DNA of 64,000 nucleotides from Paenibacillus prosopidis (GTDB lineage: Bacteria > Bacillota > Bacilli > Paenibacillales > Paenibacillaceae). Where the stretch lies: NCBI RefSeq assembly GCF_003337375.1, contig NZ_QPJD01000003.1:124001-188000 (forward strand). The letters are read 5' to 3'. Shown in pieces: positions 46,367 to 55,982 of the stretch. Position 1 is the first letter of the stretch. Every line of letters starts with the position of its first letter. Below the pieces are notes generated by a model. That model had not been told where the DNA came from. It worked only from the letters and a program-made list of their open reading frames with translations, and ran no database searches. The translations under genes and the position numbers were made by a program.

Positions 46367-47629
46367 ATGCACATGATTCAGGTCGTTTTTTTGACCGTAC
46401 TCGTTTTTTTCGTTATCGTAACGATCCATGAATGGGGTCATTACTTTTTCGCTAAACGGGCAGGTATTTTAGTTCGAGAATTTGCAATCGGCTTCGGGCC
46501 AAAACTTTTTTCCTTGAAGCGCGGGGAGACCAGATATACGCTTAGACTCATACCTGCAGGCGGCTTCGTTCGTATGGCGGGAGAGGATCCGGAAATTGTC
46601 GATGTTCAGCCAGGTCAAACGGTAGCCGTTCGTGTGAAAGATAATTTGGTCACCCGCCTTTACTTGGATCGTCTCGATGAGCGAAGCGGTGTTATTCGCG
46701 GTGAGGTTCTCTCGATTGATTTGGAAAACAAGCTTTCTATTTCATTGGACATAGAAGGTGAGACAGAAAGCTATTCGGTGCATCCTCAAGCTTTAATGAT
46801 TACAAAAGGGAAAGAAACACAAATTGCACCGATTGATAGACAGTTCGGAAGCAAGACGGTAGGGCAGCGCGCGCTAGCTATTTTTGCGGGTCCGATGATG
46901 AACTTCATTCTTGCGTTTGTGCTGTTTGGCGTGTATATTCAAATGTCAGGAATTCCTGAGCATGTTCTTATCAAAGAAGTAACGCCGGGCATGCCTGCGG
47001 AACAAGCAAAGCTGCAAAACAGCGATGTTATCGATGCGATTAATGGCCAGAAAATCGGAGCTGACTTCGGTAAAATGATCGATTTGATCGGCCAATCGGT
47101 CGGCGTACCGGTTACCCTCGATATTATTCGAAACGGGGTTGTGCAGAAGGTCGTGCTCACTCCAGTCGCTGATGCCGAAGGTGTCGGCAAGGTCGGGGTA
47201 ACGCCTATGTATCAGACCCGTCCGGCTACCTTTGTTGAGACCATAAAAAATTCATCTCTTCTGATGAAAAATATGACAATCAGCATTTTTGACGGATTTA
47301 AAAAACTTATTTTGGGTCAATTTAAGCTGGATGATTTAGGCGGGCCGGTACGAACGGCGGAAGTAACCAGCCAAATTGCTCAGCAGGGACTGGATAAGCT
47401 AACTTCGTGGACCGCGCTGCTCAGCTTGTATCTAGGGATATTTAATTTACTTCCGATTCCGGCATTAGACGGTAGTCGTCTCATATTCCTCGGGATTGAA
47501 GCGATTCGCCGGCGTCCGATTGATCCAAACAGGGAGAGCATGGTGCATTTCGTTGGTTTTGCGCTTATTATGCTGCTCATGCTTGTTGTGACGTATAATG
47601 ATATTTTACGATTGGTAAGAGGGGAGTAG
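46367..47629 (+). CDS. rseP: Site-2 protease RseP/RasP
   Basis: Intramembrane zinc metalloprotease that cleaves anti-sigma factors and signal-peptide remnants. The 420-aa product has HEWGH (21-25) in the first membrane helix, a PDZ domain (about 200-275, IKEVTPGMPAEQAKLQNSDV) and the second metal motif NLLPIPALDGSRL in a late helix. AGGAGG is 10 bases before ATG. Confidence 0.96.
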   Translation: MHMIQVVFLTVLVFFVIVTIHEWGHYFFAKRAGILVREFAIGFGPKLFSLKRGETRYTLRLIPAGGFVRMAGEDPEIVDVQPGQTVAVRVKDNLVTRLYLDRLDERSGVIRGEVLSIDLENKLSISLDIEGETESYSVHPQALMITKGKETQIAPIDRQFGSKTVGQRALAIFAGPMMNFILAFVLFGVYIQMSGIPEHVLIKEVTPGMPAEQAKLQNSDVIDAINGQKIGADFGKMIDLIGQSVGVPVTLDIIRNGVVQKVVLTPVADAEGVGKVGVTPMYQTRPATFVETIKNSSLLMKNMTISIFDGFKKLILGQFKLDDLGGPVRTAEVTSQIAQQGLDKLTSWTALLSLYLGIFNLLPIPALDGSRLIFLGIEAIRRRPIDPNRESMVHFVGFALIMLLMLVVTYNDILRLVRGE

Positions 47630-47639
47630 TAAGTCGCTC

Positions 47640-49088
47640 ATGTCTAAAGACAAACAGTTTGTAACTGAAATAACGCCTCAAAGCGAAGATTTCTCCAGAT
47701 GGTATATTGATGTCATCAAAAAAGCCGAGCTCATGGATTATTCACCGGTTCGCGGTTGTATCGTATTTCGTCCGGAGGGCTATGAGTTATGGGAAAATAT
47801 TCAACGCGATCTTGATCGTCGTTTTAAGGAAACAGGGCATCGGAATGCATATTTCCCTTTATTTATTCCTGAGAGCTTTTTTCAGAAGGAGAAGGAGCAT
47901 GTTGAAGGGTTTAACCCTGAGCTCCCATGGGTTACGGAAGCGGCCGGCGAGAAGCTGGAAGAGCGTCTCGCTATTCGTCCGACGTCGGAAACGATGTTTG
48001 GACATATGTATGCAAAGTGGATCCAATCGTATCGCGATCTGCCATTATTGATCAACCAATGGGCAAACGTTGTCCGTTGGGAGAAGCGGACGATGCCGTT
48101 TTTGCGGACGAGCGAGTTTCTATGGCAGGAAGGCCATACCGCCCATGAGACGGAAGAGGAAGCTCGTCAAGAAACGATGCAAATGCTAGATGTATATACG
48201 CAGTTTGTAGAAGAGTTTCTCGCCATTCCCGTTATTAAAGGCGAGAAGACGCCGTCGGAGCGATTTGCGGGTGCAGTCGATACTTATTCAATCGAAGCCA
48301 TGATGAAGGACGGTAAAGCTGTCCAAGCAGGTACATCGCATTATCTCGGAAATAAGTTTGCCATCGCTTTCGATATTAAGTTTCTCGATCGTGAAAATTC
48401 GCTGCAGTTTGCCCATACAACTTCTTGGGGAGTAAGCACGCGACTTATAGGTGCGCTAATCATGGTTCACGGCGACGACCGCGGACTGGCTTTGCCGCCG
48501 AAGGTAGCACCGACACAAGTCATTATGATTCCAATTGGTCCGGCAAAAATGCGGGAGCAGGTTGTTGGACGCGTGGACGAGCTTTACGCTGAACTGAAGA
48601 AAGCCGGCGTTCGAGTGCGTGTCGACGACCGCGCTGACGTTAGTCCCGGCTGGAAATTTAACGAATACGAAATGCGCGGCGTTCCGCTTCGCCTTGAGCT
48701 TGGGCCTCGTGATATGGAAAATGGACAAGTCGTTCTTGTTTCCCGTATTACCGGCGAGAAGCGTGTTGTTCAGCAAGCGAACCTCATTGCTGAAGTAGAA
48801 ACGATGCTGGCTGAAACACAGCGTGAAATGTTCGAGAGAGCAAAGCAGTTCCGAATCGACAACTCGCGTAACGTTGATACATTAGATGAAATGAAGAGCT
48901 TCCTCGAGGAGCAGCGCGGATTCGTAGAAGCCGGATGGTGCGGCTCAGCCTCCTGCGAGAAGCAGGTTAAAGAAGAAACAGGAGCCACTAGCCGTAATAT
49001 TCCTTTTGTACCAACTGTACAAAAGAAAGCATGTCTCGTATGCGGCGATGATTCCAAGCATACTGTCGTGTTTGCACGTGCTTATTAA
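47640..49088 (+). CDS. proS: Prolyl-tRNA synthetase, eukaryote/archaeal-like short form
   Basis: Charges tRNA-Pro. The 482-aa product lacks the editing insertion of the 560-570-aa bacterial type found at this place in B. subtilis and instead has the class II core with FRPEGYELWENIQRDLD, RPTSETMFGHMYAKWIQSYR and FLWQEGHTAHETEEEA, plus a C-terminal zinc-binding-like end (CGSASCEKQVKEETG, ACLVCGDDSK) typical of archaeal/eukaryotic-style ProRS. It sits 10 bases after rseP and 43 before polC. Confidence 0.95.
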   Translation: MSKDKQFVTEITPQSEDFSRWYIDVIKKAELMDYSPVRGCIVFRPEGYELWENIQRDLDRRFKETGHRNAYFPLFIPESFFQKEKEHVEGFNPELPWVTEAAGEKLEERLAIRPTSETMFGHMYAKWIQSYRDLPLLINQWANVVRWEKRTMPFLRTSEFLWQEGHTAHETEEEARQETMQMLDVYTQFVEEFLAIPVIKGEKTPSERFAGAVDTYSIEAMMKDGKAVQAGTSHYLGNKFAIAFDIKFLDRENSLQFAHTTSWGVSTRLIGALIMVHGDDRGLALPPKVAPTQVIMIPIGPAKMREQVVGRVDELYAELKKAGVRVRVDDRADVSPGWKFNEYEMRGVPLRLELGPRDMENGQVVLVSRITGEKRVVQQANLIAEVETMLAETQREMFERAKQFRIDNSRNVDTLDEMKSFLEEQRGFVEAGWCGSASCEKQVKEETGATSRNIPFVPTVQKKACLVCGDDSKHTVVFARAY

Positions 49089-49131
49089 GAACTGAAGCTG
49101 GTTCGGTTCGGATCTTAAGGAGTGAAGTTGT

Positions 49132-52100
49132 ATGAGCCAAACCGCGGACAAGCGGCAGCGTTTCGAGCTGCTTTTGAAGCAGACGGAACTGCCGCATGAA
49201 CTTATTCAAAATTATTTTCAAGATGGTTATATCGATCAAGTTATCGTTAGCAACAGCAATCGAGAATGGACGTTTTGCATCCGCAAAACGTCCATGGTGC
49301 CTTTACAGGCCTATAATGGGCTATGTCAAGCAGCAAAGATGAAGTTTGAGCATATCGCAGCCGTATCCTTTTTGTTCATCTATGATCCTGTAGTTGAAAC
49401 CGAGTCGATCGTCCTTCAATATTGGGGTTTGTTCATGGAATGGGCCCAGCGGGAAATTGCATCTGTTAATGGATGGCTTCAAAAAGCAAGTATCGAGGTA
49501 GAGGGTGACGTGCTGACGTTATCGCTTCTCGATACAACCGGCCTGGAGCTTGCGCGGAAGAAGCGTCTGGATGATGATATTGTCCGTTTTTACAGCACTT
49601 ATTTTCAGCGAAATTGTAAAGTTAAAATGATTGTCAGCGAAGCAAGGCAAGAAATAATCGACGAATATGCGCTCAGGATTGTTCAAGAAGAGCGTGAATA
49701 CGTACAACAGCTAATGGCCAGCTCGCAGTCTGAGGCAGAAGAAGTTGACGAGGGCGAGGTGCGCTTGGCAGTTGGCTATGATATTAAAGAAGAGCCAGTG
49801 CCGCTGATGAATATCATTGAGGAAGAGAAGAAAATTACGGTCCAGGGAGCGGTTTTCGGGCTCGATGTAAAAGAGCTTCGTAACGGCAGCACCTTGTTTA
49901 CGTTCAACGTCACCGATTTCTCCGACTCGATCGCTATGAAAATGTTCGCCAAGACGAAGGACGACGTTAAAATATTGAGTCAGCTCGCTAACGGTAAATG
50001 GGTCAAAGCACGCGGCCGTGTTGAATATGACCGGTTCATGCAGGAACCTGAGCTCGTTATGATGCCAAATGATTTGCATGAGGTTAAGGCTCCTCCGGAT
50101 CGTATGGACAAAGCGGAAGAAAAACGGGTAGAATTTCATCTTCATACGACGATGAGTGCAATGGATGCAGTTACGCCTGTTGATGTATACATTAAGACGG
50201 CAGCAAAGTGGGGGCACAAAGCGATAGCCGTAACCGATCACAGTAATGTGCAATGTTACCCGGATGCAAATAAAGCAGCTAAAAAACATGGCATTAAAGT
50301 GCTTTTTGGCGTAGAAGCGAATGTCGTTAATGATGCGGTGCCGATGGTACTGGAGTCAAGACCCGAACCATTAGCTACGGCTCAATACGTCGTATTCGAT
50401 ATTGAGACAACTGGTCTTTCCGTCATCAACAACAAAATTATCGAGCTTGCAGGCGTGAAAATGAAGGACGGCAAAGAAATAGACCGTTTTTCAACGCTTC
50501 TTAACCCGCACGAAAAAATACCTTATCACATCACGCAATTGACGAATATTAATGATGACATGGTGAAGGATGCTCCGGATCTGGAGCCTAAGCTTCGCGA
50601 GTTTATCGATTTTATTGGGGATGACGTACTCGTTGCCCACAATGCCCGGTTTGATATCGGCTTTATCCAAGCCAATTGCAAGGCGCTTGGAATGCCGGAG
50701 GTCAAAAATCCGGTGCTTGATACACTGGAGTTGGCTCGCTTCATTCACCCGTCACTCAAAAACCATCGACTCAATACGCTGGCGGACAAATATAAGATTA
50801 GTCTTGAAAATCATCACCGCGCGGTTGATGATTCGCTTGCGCTTGGAGGCATTTTATACGGACTTATTGCCGATGCGGCAGAACGTAACATTACTAATTT
50901 ACATCAATTAAATGATTATGTCGGCATTGATTTATCTAATACACGTCCTTTTCATTGCAATATTTATGCCTTAAACGCAGTTGGCAAGAAAAATTTATTT
51001 AAGCTTATTTCTTTATCCCATACTGAGTATTTCAAACGGGTGGCAACGATCCCCAAAAGCAAGCTTGTAGAGCTTAGAGATGGGCTGCTCGTTATATCGG
51101 GGTGCGAGAAAAGCGAATTTTTTGAAACCGTGCTAAATAAGTCGCTTGAGGAAGCAATCGAGGTGGCTCGTTTCTACGATGTGCTTGAAATACAGCCGAT
51201 TGACTTCTATATGCATCTGGTGGAGAAGGGCTTAGTCGGCAGCCGTGCCGAGATTGAACAAGCACTGCGACGCATTTGCCAAATTGGAGATGAGCTGGGC
51301 AAGCCCATTATCGCGACTGGCAACGTTCATTATTTGAATCCGCGCGACAAGATGTACCGTGATATTACGATTCACGGAATTACTGGCTTCAGCCCGCTTA
51401 AGAGCATACGCAAGCCGGACGCTCATTTCCGAACGACGGATGAGATGCTTGAAGAATTTGCTTTCCTAGGGGAAGCAAGAGCGCGTGAAGTCGTAGTGAC
51501 GAATACGGCCGAGCTTGCAGATCGGTTTGAGCCTTATGACATGTTTCCGAGCGGACTCTTCGCACCTATCATCGAAGGCGCTGACGAGGAAATCCGAAAT
51601 ACCTGCTATGAGACAGCGAAGTCCATGTATGGAGAAGAGCTTCCGCAGGTCGTGATCGACCGGCTGGAGAAAGAACTCGTTCCTATTATTAAATATAAAT
51701 TTTCGGCCAACTATCTCATATCAGAGAAGCTAGTCAAAAAGTCGAATGAGGACGGATACCTCGTAGGATCTAGGGGATCTGTAGGGTCATCGGTCGTAGC
51801 TACCTTCCTAGGCATCTCCGAGGTTAATCCGCTGCCTGCGCATTATTTGTGCAAAAATCCGGATTGCCGTCATAGCGAATGGTTTTTGGATGGCAGCGTT
51901 CCGAGCGGCTTTGACTTGCCGGACAAGCTTTGCCCGAACTGCGGCAAGCCGATGAAGGGTGAAGGACAGGATATTCCGTTCGAAACCTTCCTTGGCTTCA
52001 AAGGCGATAAGGTTCCCGATATCGATCTTAACTTTTCCGGTGATTACCAGCCGATCGCACACAACTACACGAAAGTGCTGTTCAGCGAGAAATGTGTTTT

Positions 52101-53439
52101 CCGTGCGGGCACGATCGGTACGGTAGCGGAGAAAACAGCATATGGCTTCGCCAAGAAATATGAAGAGGAGCATAACAAAAAATGGCGCGGCGCTGAGCTT
52201 GCGAGACTTGCAAGCGGCTGTACGGGCGTAAAGCGCAGTACAGGCCAGCATCCCGGCGGTATTGTCGTTGTTCCAGATTATATAGATGTCGAGGACATTA
52301 CTCCGGTTCAATATCCTGCGGACGATGTGAACGCGGAATGGAAGACCACGCACTTCGATTATCATGCTTTTGACGAAAACCTGCTGAAGCTCGATATACT
52401 CGGTCACGATGATCCGACCATGATGCGGATGCTTCAGGACTTAACGGGCGTTGATCCAACGACCATTCCAATGAATGATCCGAAGGTTATGAGCATGTTC
52501 AACTCAACGAAAGCACTTAATGTACCTGGCGAACAGATCCGTTCCTCGGTAGCGACATATGGCGTACCTGAGATGGGAACAAAATTCGTTCGGCAGATGC
52601 TTCAAGAGACGCAGCCGTCATCGTTTGCCGATCTACTGCAAATTTCCGGATTGTCGCATGGTACGGGGGTTTGGCTTGGCAATGCGCAGGAGCTGATCAA
52701 GAATGGAACCTGCAACATTAAGACCGTTATTGGCTGCCGGGACGATATTATGCTTTATTTAATTTATAAAGCGGGCATGGATGCCGGTCTAGCTTTCAAA
52801 ATTACGGAAAGCGTTCGTAAAGGTAAAGGGCTGACGCCGGAATGGATAGAAGAGATGAAGCGCTGCAAGGTCCCTCAGTGGTACATTGATTCCTGCCTGC
52901 GCATCGAATATATGTTTCCGAAGGCGCATGCGGCGGCATATGTTATATCTGCTGTTCGCACCGCTTATTTCAAGCTTTATTATCCAATCGAGTTTTATGC
53001 CACTTACTTTACGGTAAGAGCCGACGATTTCGATCTGGAGCTTCTCTGCCAAGGGTACGACGCTATTTTGCGTAAGCTGATAGAAATAGAAGCAAAAGGG
53101 TTTAACGCACTGCCGAAGGAGAAAAACATGGTTTCCCAGTTAGAAATGTCGCTCGAGATGACGGCACGCGGCTTTTCCTTTAAACCGATTGATTTGTACC
53201 GGTCAGATGCAACGAAGTTCCTGGTAGACGGAGACTCGCTTATTCCGCCGTTTGCAGCAATAGCAGGGATAGGGGATAACGCTGCGCGCAATATTGCGGC
53301 TTCAAGAGCTGATGGCGAATATTTATCGATAGAAGATTTCCAAATGAAATCGAAGGCGACAAAGACGATCATCGAGGTGCTTGGGAACATGGGCTGCTTC
53401 CGCGGATTACCGGAATCAAACCAGCTTTCGTTGTTTTAA
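49132..53439 (+). CDS. polC: DNA polymerase III PolC-type alpha subunit
   Basis: Main replicative polymerase of low-G+C Gram-positives with built-in proofreading. The 1435-aa product has an N-terminal domain and OB-fold (about 235-320), the PHP domain split around the exonuclease (start VEFHLHTTMSAMDAVTPVDV, about 333), the DEDD exonuclease (VVFDIETTGLS, about 420, to NTLADKYKI and HHRAVDDSLA), a four-cysteine zinc site (CKNPDCRHSEW and CPNCGKPM) and the palm with DIDLNFSGDYQ (about 962). Length matches B. subtilis PolC (1437 aa). Confidence 0.98.
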   Translation: MSQTADKRQRFELLLKQTELPHELIQNYFQDGYIDQVIVSNSNREWTFCIRKTSMVPLQAYNGLCQAAKMKFEHIAAVSFLFIYDPVVETESIVLQYWGLFMEWAQREIASVNGWLQKASIEVEGDVLTLSLLDTTGLELARKKRLDDDIVRFYSTYFQRNCKVKMIVSEARQEIIDEYALRIVQEEREYVQQLMASSQSEAEEVDEGEVRLAVGYDIKEEPVPLMNIIEEEKKITVQGAVFGLDVKELRNGSTLFTFNVTDFSDSIAMKMFAKTKDDVKILSQLANGKWVKARGRVEYDRFMQEPELVMMPNDLHEVKAPPDRMDKAEEKRVEFHLHTTMSAMDAVTPVDVYIKTAAKWGHKAIAVTDHSNVQCYPDANKAAKKHGIKVLFGVEANVVNDAVPMVLESRPEPLATAQYVVFDIETTGLSVINNKIIELAGVKMKDGKEIDRFSTLLNPHEKIPYHITQLTNINDDMVKDAPDLEPKLREFIDFIGDDVLVAHNARFDIGFIQANCKALGMPEVKNPVLDTLELARFIHPSLKNHRLNTLADKYKISLENHHRAVDDSLALGGILYGLIADAAERNITNLHQLNDYVGIDLSNTRPFHCNIYALNAVGKKNLFKLISLSHTEYFKRVATIPKSKLVELRDGLLVISGCEKSEFFETVLNKSLEEAIEVARFYDVLEIQPIDFYMHLVEKGLVGSRAEIEQALRRICQIGDELGKPIIATGNVHYLNPRDKMYRDITIHGITGFSPLKSIRKPDAHFRTTDEMLEEFAFLGEARAREVVVTNTAELADRFEPYDMFPSGLFAPIIEGADEEIRNTCYETAKSMYGEELPQVVIDRLEKELVPIIKYKFSANYLISEKLVKKSNEDGYLVGSRGSVGSSVVATFLGISEVNPLPAHYLCKNPDCRHSEWFLDGSVPSGFDLPDKLCPNCGKPMKGEGQDIPFETFLGFKGDKVPDIDLNFSGDYQPIAHNYTKVLFSEKCVFRAGTIGTVAEKTAYGFAKKYEEEHNKKWRGAELARLASGCTGVKRSTGQHPGGIVVVPDYIDVEDITPVQYPADDVNAEWKTTHFDYHAFDENLLKLDILGHDDPTMMRMLQDLTGVDPTTIPMNDPKVMSMFNSTKALNVPGEQIRSSVATYGVPEMGTKFVRQMLQETQPSSFADLLQISGLSHGTGVWLGNAQELIKNGTCNIKTVIGCRDDIMLYLIYKAGMDAGLAFKITESVRKGKGLTPEWIEEMKRCKVPQWYIDSCLRIEYMFPKAHAAAYVISAVRTAYFKLYYPIEFYATYFTVRADDFDLELLCQGYDAILRKLIEIEAKGFNALPKEKNMVSQLEMSLEMTARGFSFKPIDLYRSDATKFLVDGDSLIPPFAAIAGIGDNAARNIAASRADGEYLSIEDFQMKSKATKTIIEVLGNMGCFRGLPESNQLSLF

Positions 53440-53463
53440 TAAGGCTAGGCTAGAAAAGATTTC

Positions 53464-53492
53464 TTGTCACTCTATAGCGGTTATGTTATAAT
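53464..53492 (+). promoter_or_regulatory. Sigma-A promoter of the rimP-nusA-infB operon
   Basis: TTGTCA (53464-53469) and TATAAT (53487-53492) with a 17-base spacer and an extended TG at -15. It is the best promoter in the window. Confidence 0.88.
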
Positions 53493-53530
53493 TTTTCTGG
53501 CAATGATGATGATAAAGACTTTGATGCAGA

Positions 53531-53550
53531 AGAGTGGGGAAACCCACTCT
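53531..53550 (+). other. Hairpin in the rimP leader
   Basis: AGAGTGGG (53531-53538) and CCCACTCT (53543-53550) form a perfect 8-bp stem with a GAAA tetraloop about 30 bases after the expected transcription start. It is followed by TTACGTTTTG, a poor T-run. Similar hairpins stand before rimP in other Bacillales as far as I recall; a role in autocontrol by NusA is possible. Confidence 0.6.
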
Positions 53551-53607
53551 TTACGTTTTGTAATCGGCAAAATGGCATAGTGCGTATAAACAGGAGGTCA
53601 ACTGAAT

Positions 53608-54069
53608 TTGAGTACATCCAAAATCAAAACCGCCGTTGAGGATTTGGTTCAGCCCTATCTCAGCAGCAATGGATTTGAACTGGTTGATATTGAGTACGTC
53701 AAGGAAGGCGGCAACTTTTTCCTTCGCATCTTCGTGGATAAAGAAGGCGGGATCGATATTGATGATTGCGGCCGTATCAGCGAATACGTCAGCGAGCAGC
53801 TGGATAAGAATGATCCAATTACGGACGCTTATTTTTTAGAGGTTTCTTCGCCTGGAGCAGAAAGACCGCTTAAGAAAGAAGAAGATGTCCGCAAGGCAAT
53901 CGGAAAGAACGTTTTCTTAACGACATATGAACCGATTAGCGGCGCTAAAGAATTTGAAGGGCTGCTGCTTGCATTTGACGGAGAAAATGCGGTTGTCCGC
54001 ACCGGCAAGAGGGAGTATACGATTCCTTACGCTAAGGTGGCAAGCGCCAGGCTTGCAATCGTGTTCTAA
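53608..54069 (+). CDS. rimP: Ribosome maturation factor RimP
   Basis: 30S assembly factor, 153 aa, with FELVDIEYVKEGGNFFLRIF, DIDDCGRISEYVSEQLDKND and LEVSSPGAERPLKKEED. TTG start with AGGAGGT 9 bases upstream. First gene of the nusA-infB operon. Confidence 0.96.
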   Translation: MSTSKIKTAVEDLVQPYLSSNGFELVDIEYVKEGGNFFLRIFVDKEGGIDIDDCGRISEYVSEQLDKNDPITDAYFLEVSSPGAERPLKKEEDVRKAIGKNVFLTTYEPISGAKEFEGLLLAFDGENAVVRTGKREYTIPYAKVASARLAIVF

Positions 54070-54114
54070 AATATAAGTAAGCATATGCTATATCTTTATA
54101 TGATGCTTATATTT
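54069..54114 (+). repeat. AT-rich inverted repeat in the rimP-nusA spacer
   Basis: AAATATAAG (54069-54077) and CTTATATTT (54106-54114) are exact reverse complements and an inner GCATAT/ATATGATGC pairing extends the stem. It lies immediately at the rimP stop, without a terminator T-run longer than three. Confidence 0.5.
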
Positions 54115-54206
54115 CACCGCGCGACCCGGACGGCTCTCGAGAACGTCACCTGTCTTTTATGCTTGACTGATTCGTTTTATATATTGAAAGGGGGAACTCC
54201 GTTCCA

Positions 54207-55304
54207 ATGAGCATGGATTTTATTGAAGCATTACAGGAAATCGAAAGAGATAAGGGGATTACCAAAGATGTGCTCCTGGAAGCTATTGAGGCTGCACTAA
54301 TCTCTAGTTACAAACGGAATTTTAATACGGCGCAAAACGTACGTGTTGATATTAACCGTCATACCGGCGTTATTAAAGTATATGCCCGCAAAACGGTCGT
54401 CGATGAAGTGCTTGACCCGCGCCTCGAAATTACAGTGGAGGCGTCCCGTGAAATCAATCCGCATTATCAGCTTGATGATGTAGCGGAAATTGAAGTTACG
54501 CCCCGCGACTTCGGACGAATTGCTGCTCAAACGGCAAAGCAGGTCGTAACACAGCGGATTCGTGAAGCAGAGCGCGGTCTTATTTACAATGCGTTTATCG
54601 ATAAAGAAGAGGATATCGTCAACGGTATTGTTCAACGCCAGGACGTTCGCAATTTATTCGTCGATCTGGGTAAGGTTGAGGCTGTATTGCCTTTGACGGA
54701 GCTCATGCCGACGGACAAATTCAAGCACGGCGATCGTGTGAAGTCGTATATTACGAAAGTGGAGAATACGACTAAGGGGCCTCAAATTATACTATCCCGA
54801 ACGCATCCGGGTCTCTTAAAACGATTGTTCGAGCTCGAGGTTCCGGAAATTTACGACGGCGTCGTTGAAATACGTTCAGTAGCACGCGAAGCTGGCTTCC
54901 GTTCGAAAATTGCAGTCCACTCCCGCAACTCCGAGGTCGATCCGGTTGGTTCATGCGTTGGTCAAAAAGGACTGCGCGTTCAGACGATCGTTAACGAGCT
55001 GAAAGGCGAGAAAATCGATATCGTTCGATGGTCCGAGAGCGTAGATGAATATGTAGCGAATGCGCTCAGCCCATCCAAGGTGCTGGAAGTAATCGTGTTC
55101 GAGCAAGAGAAGATGGCTAGAGTCATCGTTCCTGATTATCAGTTGTCGCTTGCAATTGGCATTAAAGGTCAAAACGCAAGGCTCGCTGCAAAGCTGACAG
55201 GCTGGAAAATCGATATTAAGAGCGAGACGCAGGCAGAGCAAGAATACGGCCGTCCGAAGTCGCTAACGACAGTTATGCATCAGGATTCGGTTTCCATCGA
55301 TTAA
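54207..55304 (+). CDS. nusA: Transcription termination/antitermination factor NusA
   Basis: 365-aa RNA polymerase-binding factor with an N-terminal domain (about 1-125), an S1 domain (about 135-200, GIVQRQDVRNLFVDLGKVEA) and two KH domains (about 205-345, DPVGSCVGQKGLRVQTIVNE and LAIGIKGQNARLAAKLTGWK). It lacks the C-terminal acidic repeats of E. coli NusA, as in other Firmicutes. The ribosome site GGGGG is rather far from ATG 54207. Confidence 0.97.
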   Translation: MSMDFIEALQEIERDKGITKDVLLEAIEAALISSYKRNFNTAQNVRVDINRHTGVIKVYARKTVVDEVLDPRLEITVEASREINPHYQLDDVAEIEVTPRDFGRIAAQTAKQVVTQRIREAERGLIYNAFIDKEEDIVNGIVQRQDVRNLFVDLGKVEAVLPLTELMPTDKFKHGDRVKSYITKVENTTKGPQIILSRTHPGLLKRLFELEVPEIYDGVVEIRSVAREAGFRSKIAVHSRNSEVDPVGSCVGQKGLRVQTIVNELKGEKIDIVRWSESVDEYVANALSPSKVLEVIVFEQEKMARVIVPDYQLSLAIGIKGQNARLAAKLTGWKIDIKSETQAEQEYGRPKSLTTVMHQDSVSID

Positions 55305-55348
55305 TAATTACGAATGCGTCAATTCAGCTAGCAGAGGAGGGGTGTGCG

Positions 55349-55663
55349 GTGAGACCGAGAAAAGTACCGCTTCGCAAATGTGTCGCTTGTCAGGAGATGA
55401 TGCCGAAGAAGGAACTCATTCGGATTGTGCGGACACCGGCCGAAGAGGTGCAAATTGACCTGACAGGCAAGAAAGCGGGCCGTGGCGCTTATTTGTGCGG
55501 TAAAGTGAGCTGCTTCAAATTAGCGAAGAAGACTAAGGCACTAGACCGGGCGCTTAAGCAGCATGTCGGCGAGCATATTTATGATCAGCTTGAGCAGGAT
55601 TTTGCAGCGGTAGAGGAGCAGTTTATCGCAGGCAAGGAGCTGGTTAGCGATGAAGCAGAATAA
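55349..55663 (+). CDS. ylxR: YlxR family RNA-binding protein (RnpM)
   Basis: 104-aa DUF448 protein with RKCVACQEMMPKKELIRIVR and GRGAYLCGKVSCFKLA. The B. subtilis orthologue has been described as a modulator of RNase P (RnpM); older work linked it to nucleoid or glucose responses. Overlaps ylxQ by 14 bases. Confidence 0.93.
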   Translation: MRPRKVPLRKCVACQEMMPKKELIRIVRTPAEEVQIDLTGKKAGRGAYLCGKVSCFKLAKKTKALDRALKQHVGEHIYDQLEQDFAAVEEQFIAGKELVSDEAE

Positions 55664-55982
55664 AAGCTTATCCCAGCTTGGAATGGCGATGCGGGCCGGT
55701 AAATTGATTACGGGCGATGAAATCGTACTGAAAGCGGTAAGACATAAACAGGCGCATCTCGTCATTCTTGCCGGAGATGCTTCAGAGAATACAAAGAAAA
55801 AATTTCGAGACAAATGCAGCACCTACGGTATACAACTCGCCGAAGCATTCGACCGTGAGCAACTAGGAAAGGCGATTGGAAAGCCGGAACGCGTTGTACT
55901 AGCGGTAACCGATGCACAATTCGGGAAAATGATTGCGAGTCATCTGAGCCATAATACGGAGGTGGATAATATTGAACAATAA
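55650..55982 (+). CDS. ylxQ: L7Ae-family protein YlxQ
   Basis: 110-aa ribosomal L7Ae/L30e/S12e/Gadd45-like protein, with [20 protein letters not shown] and [17 protein letters not shown]. Related proteins bind kink-turn RNA. Overlaps infB by 11 bases. Confidence 0.92.
   Translation: MKQNKSLSQLGMAMRAGKLITGDEIVLKAVRHKQAHLVILAGDASENTKKKFRDKCSTYGIQLAEAFDREQLGKAIGKPERVVLAVTDAQFGKMIASHLSHNTEVDNIEQ

Noticed and set aside
47630..47640. T-box leader before proS
   Set aside because: The gap to rseP is 10 bases; no room for a T-box and no terminator.
54163..54185. TTGACT as a -35 box for nusA
   Set aside because: No -10-like hexamer lies 16-18 bases downstream; TATATT is only about 10 bases away.
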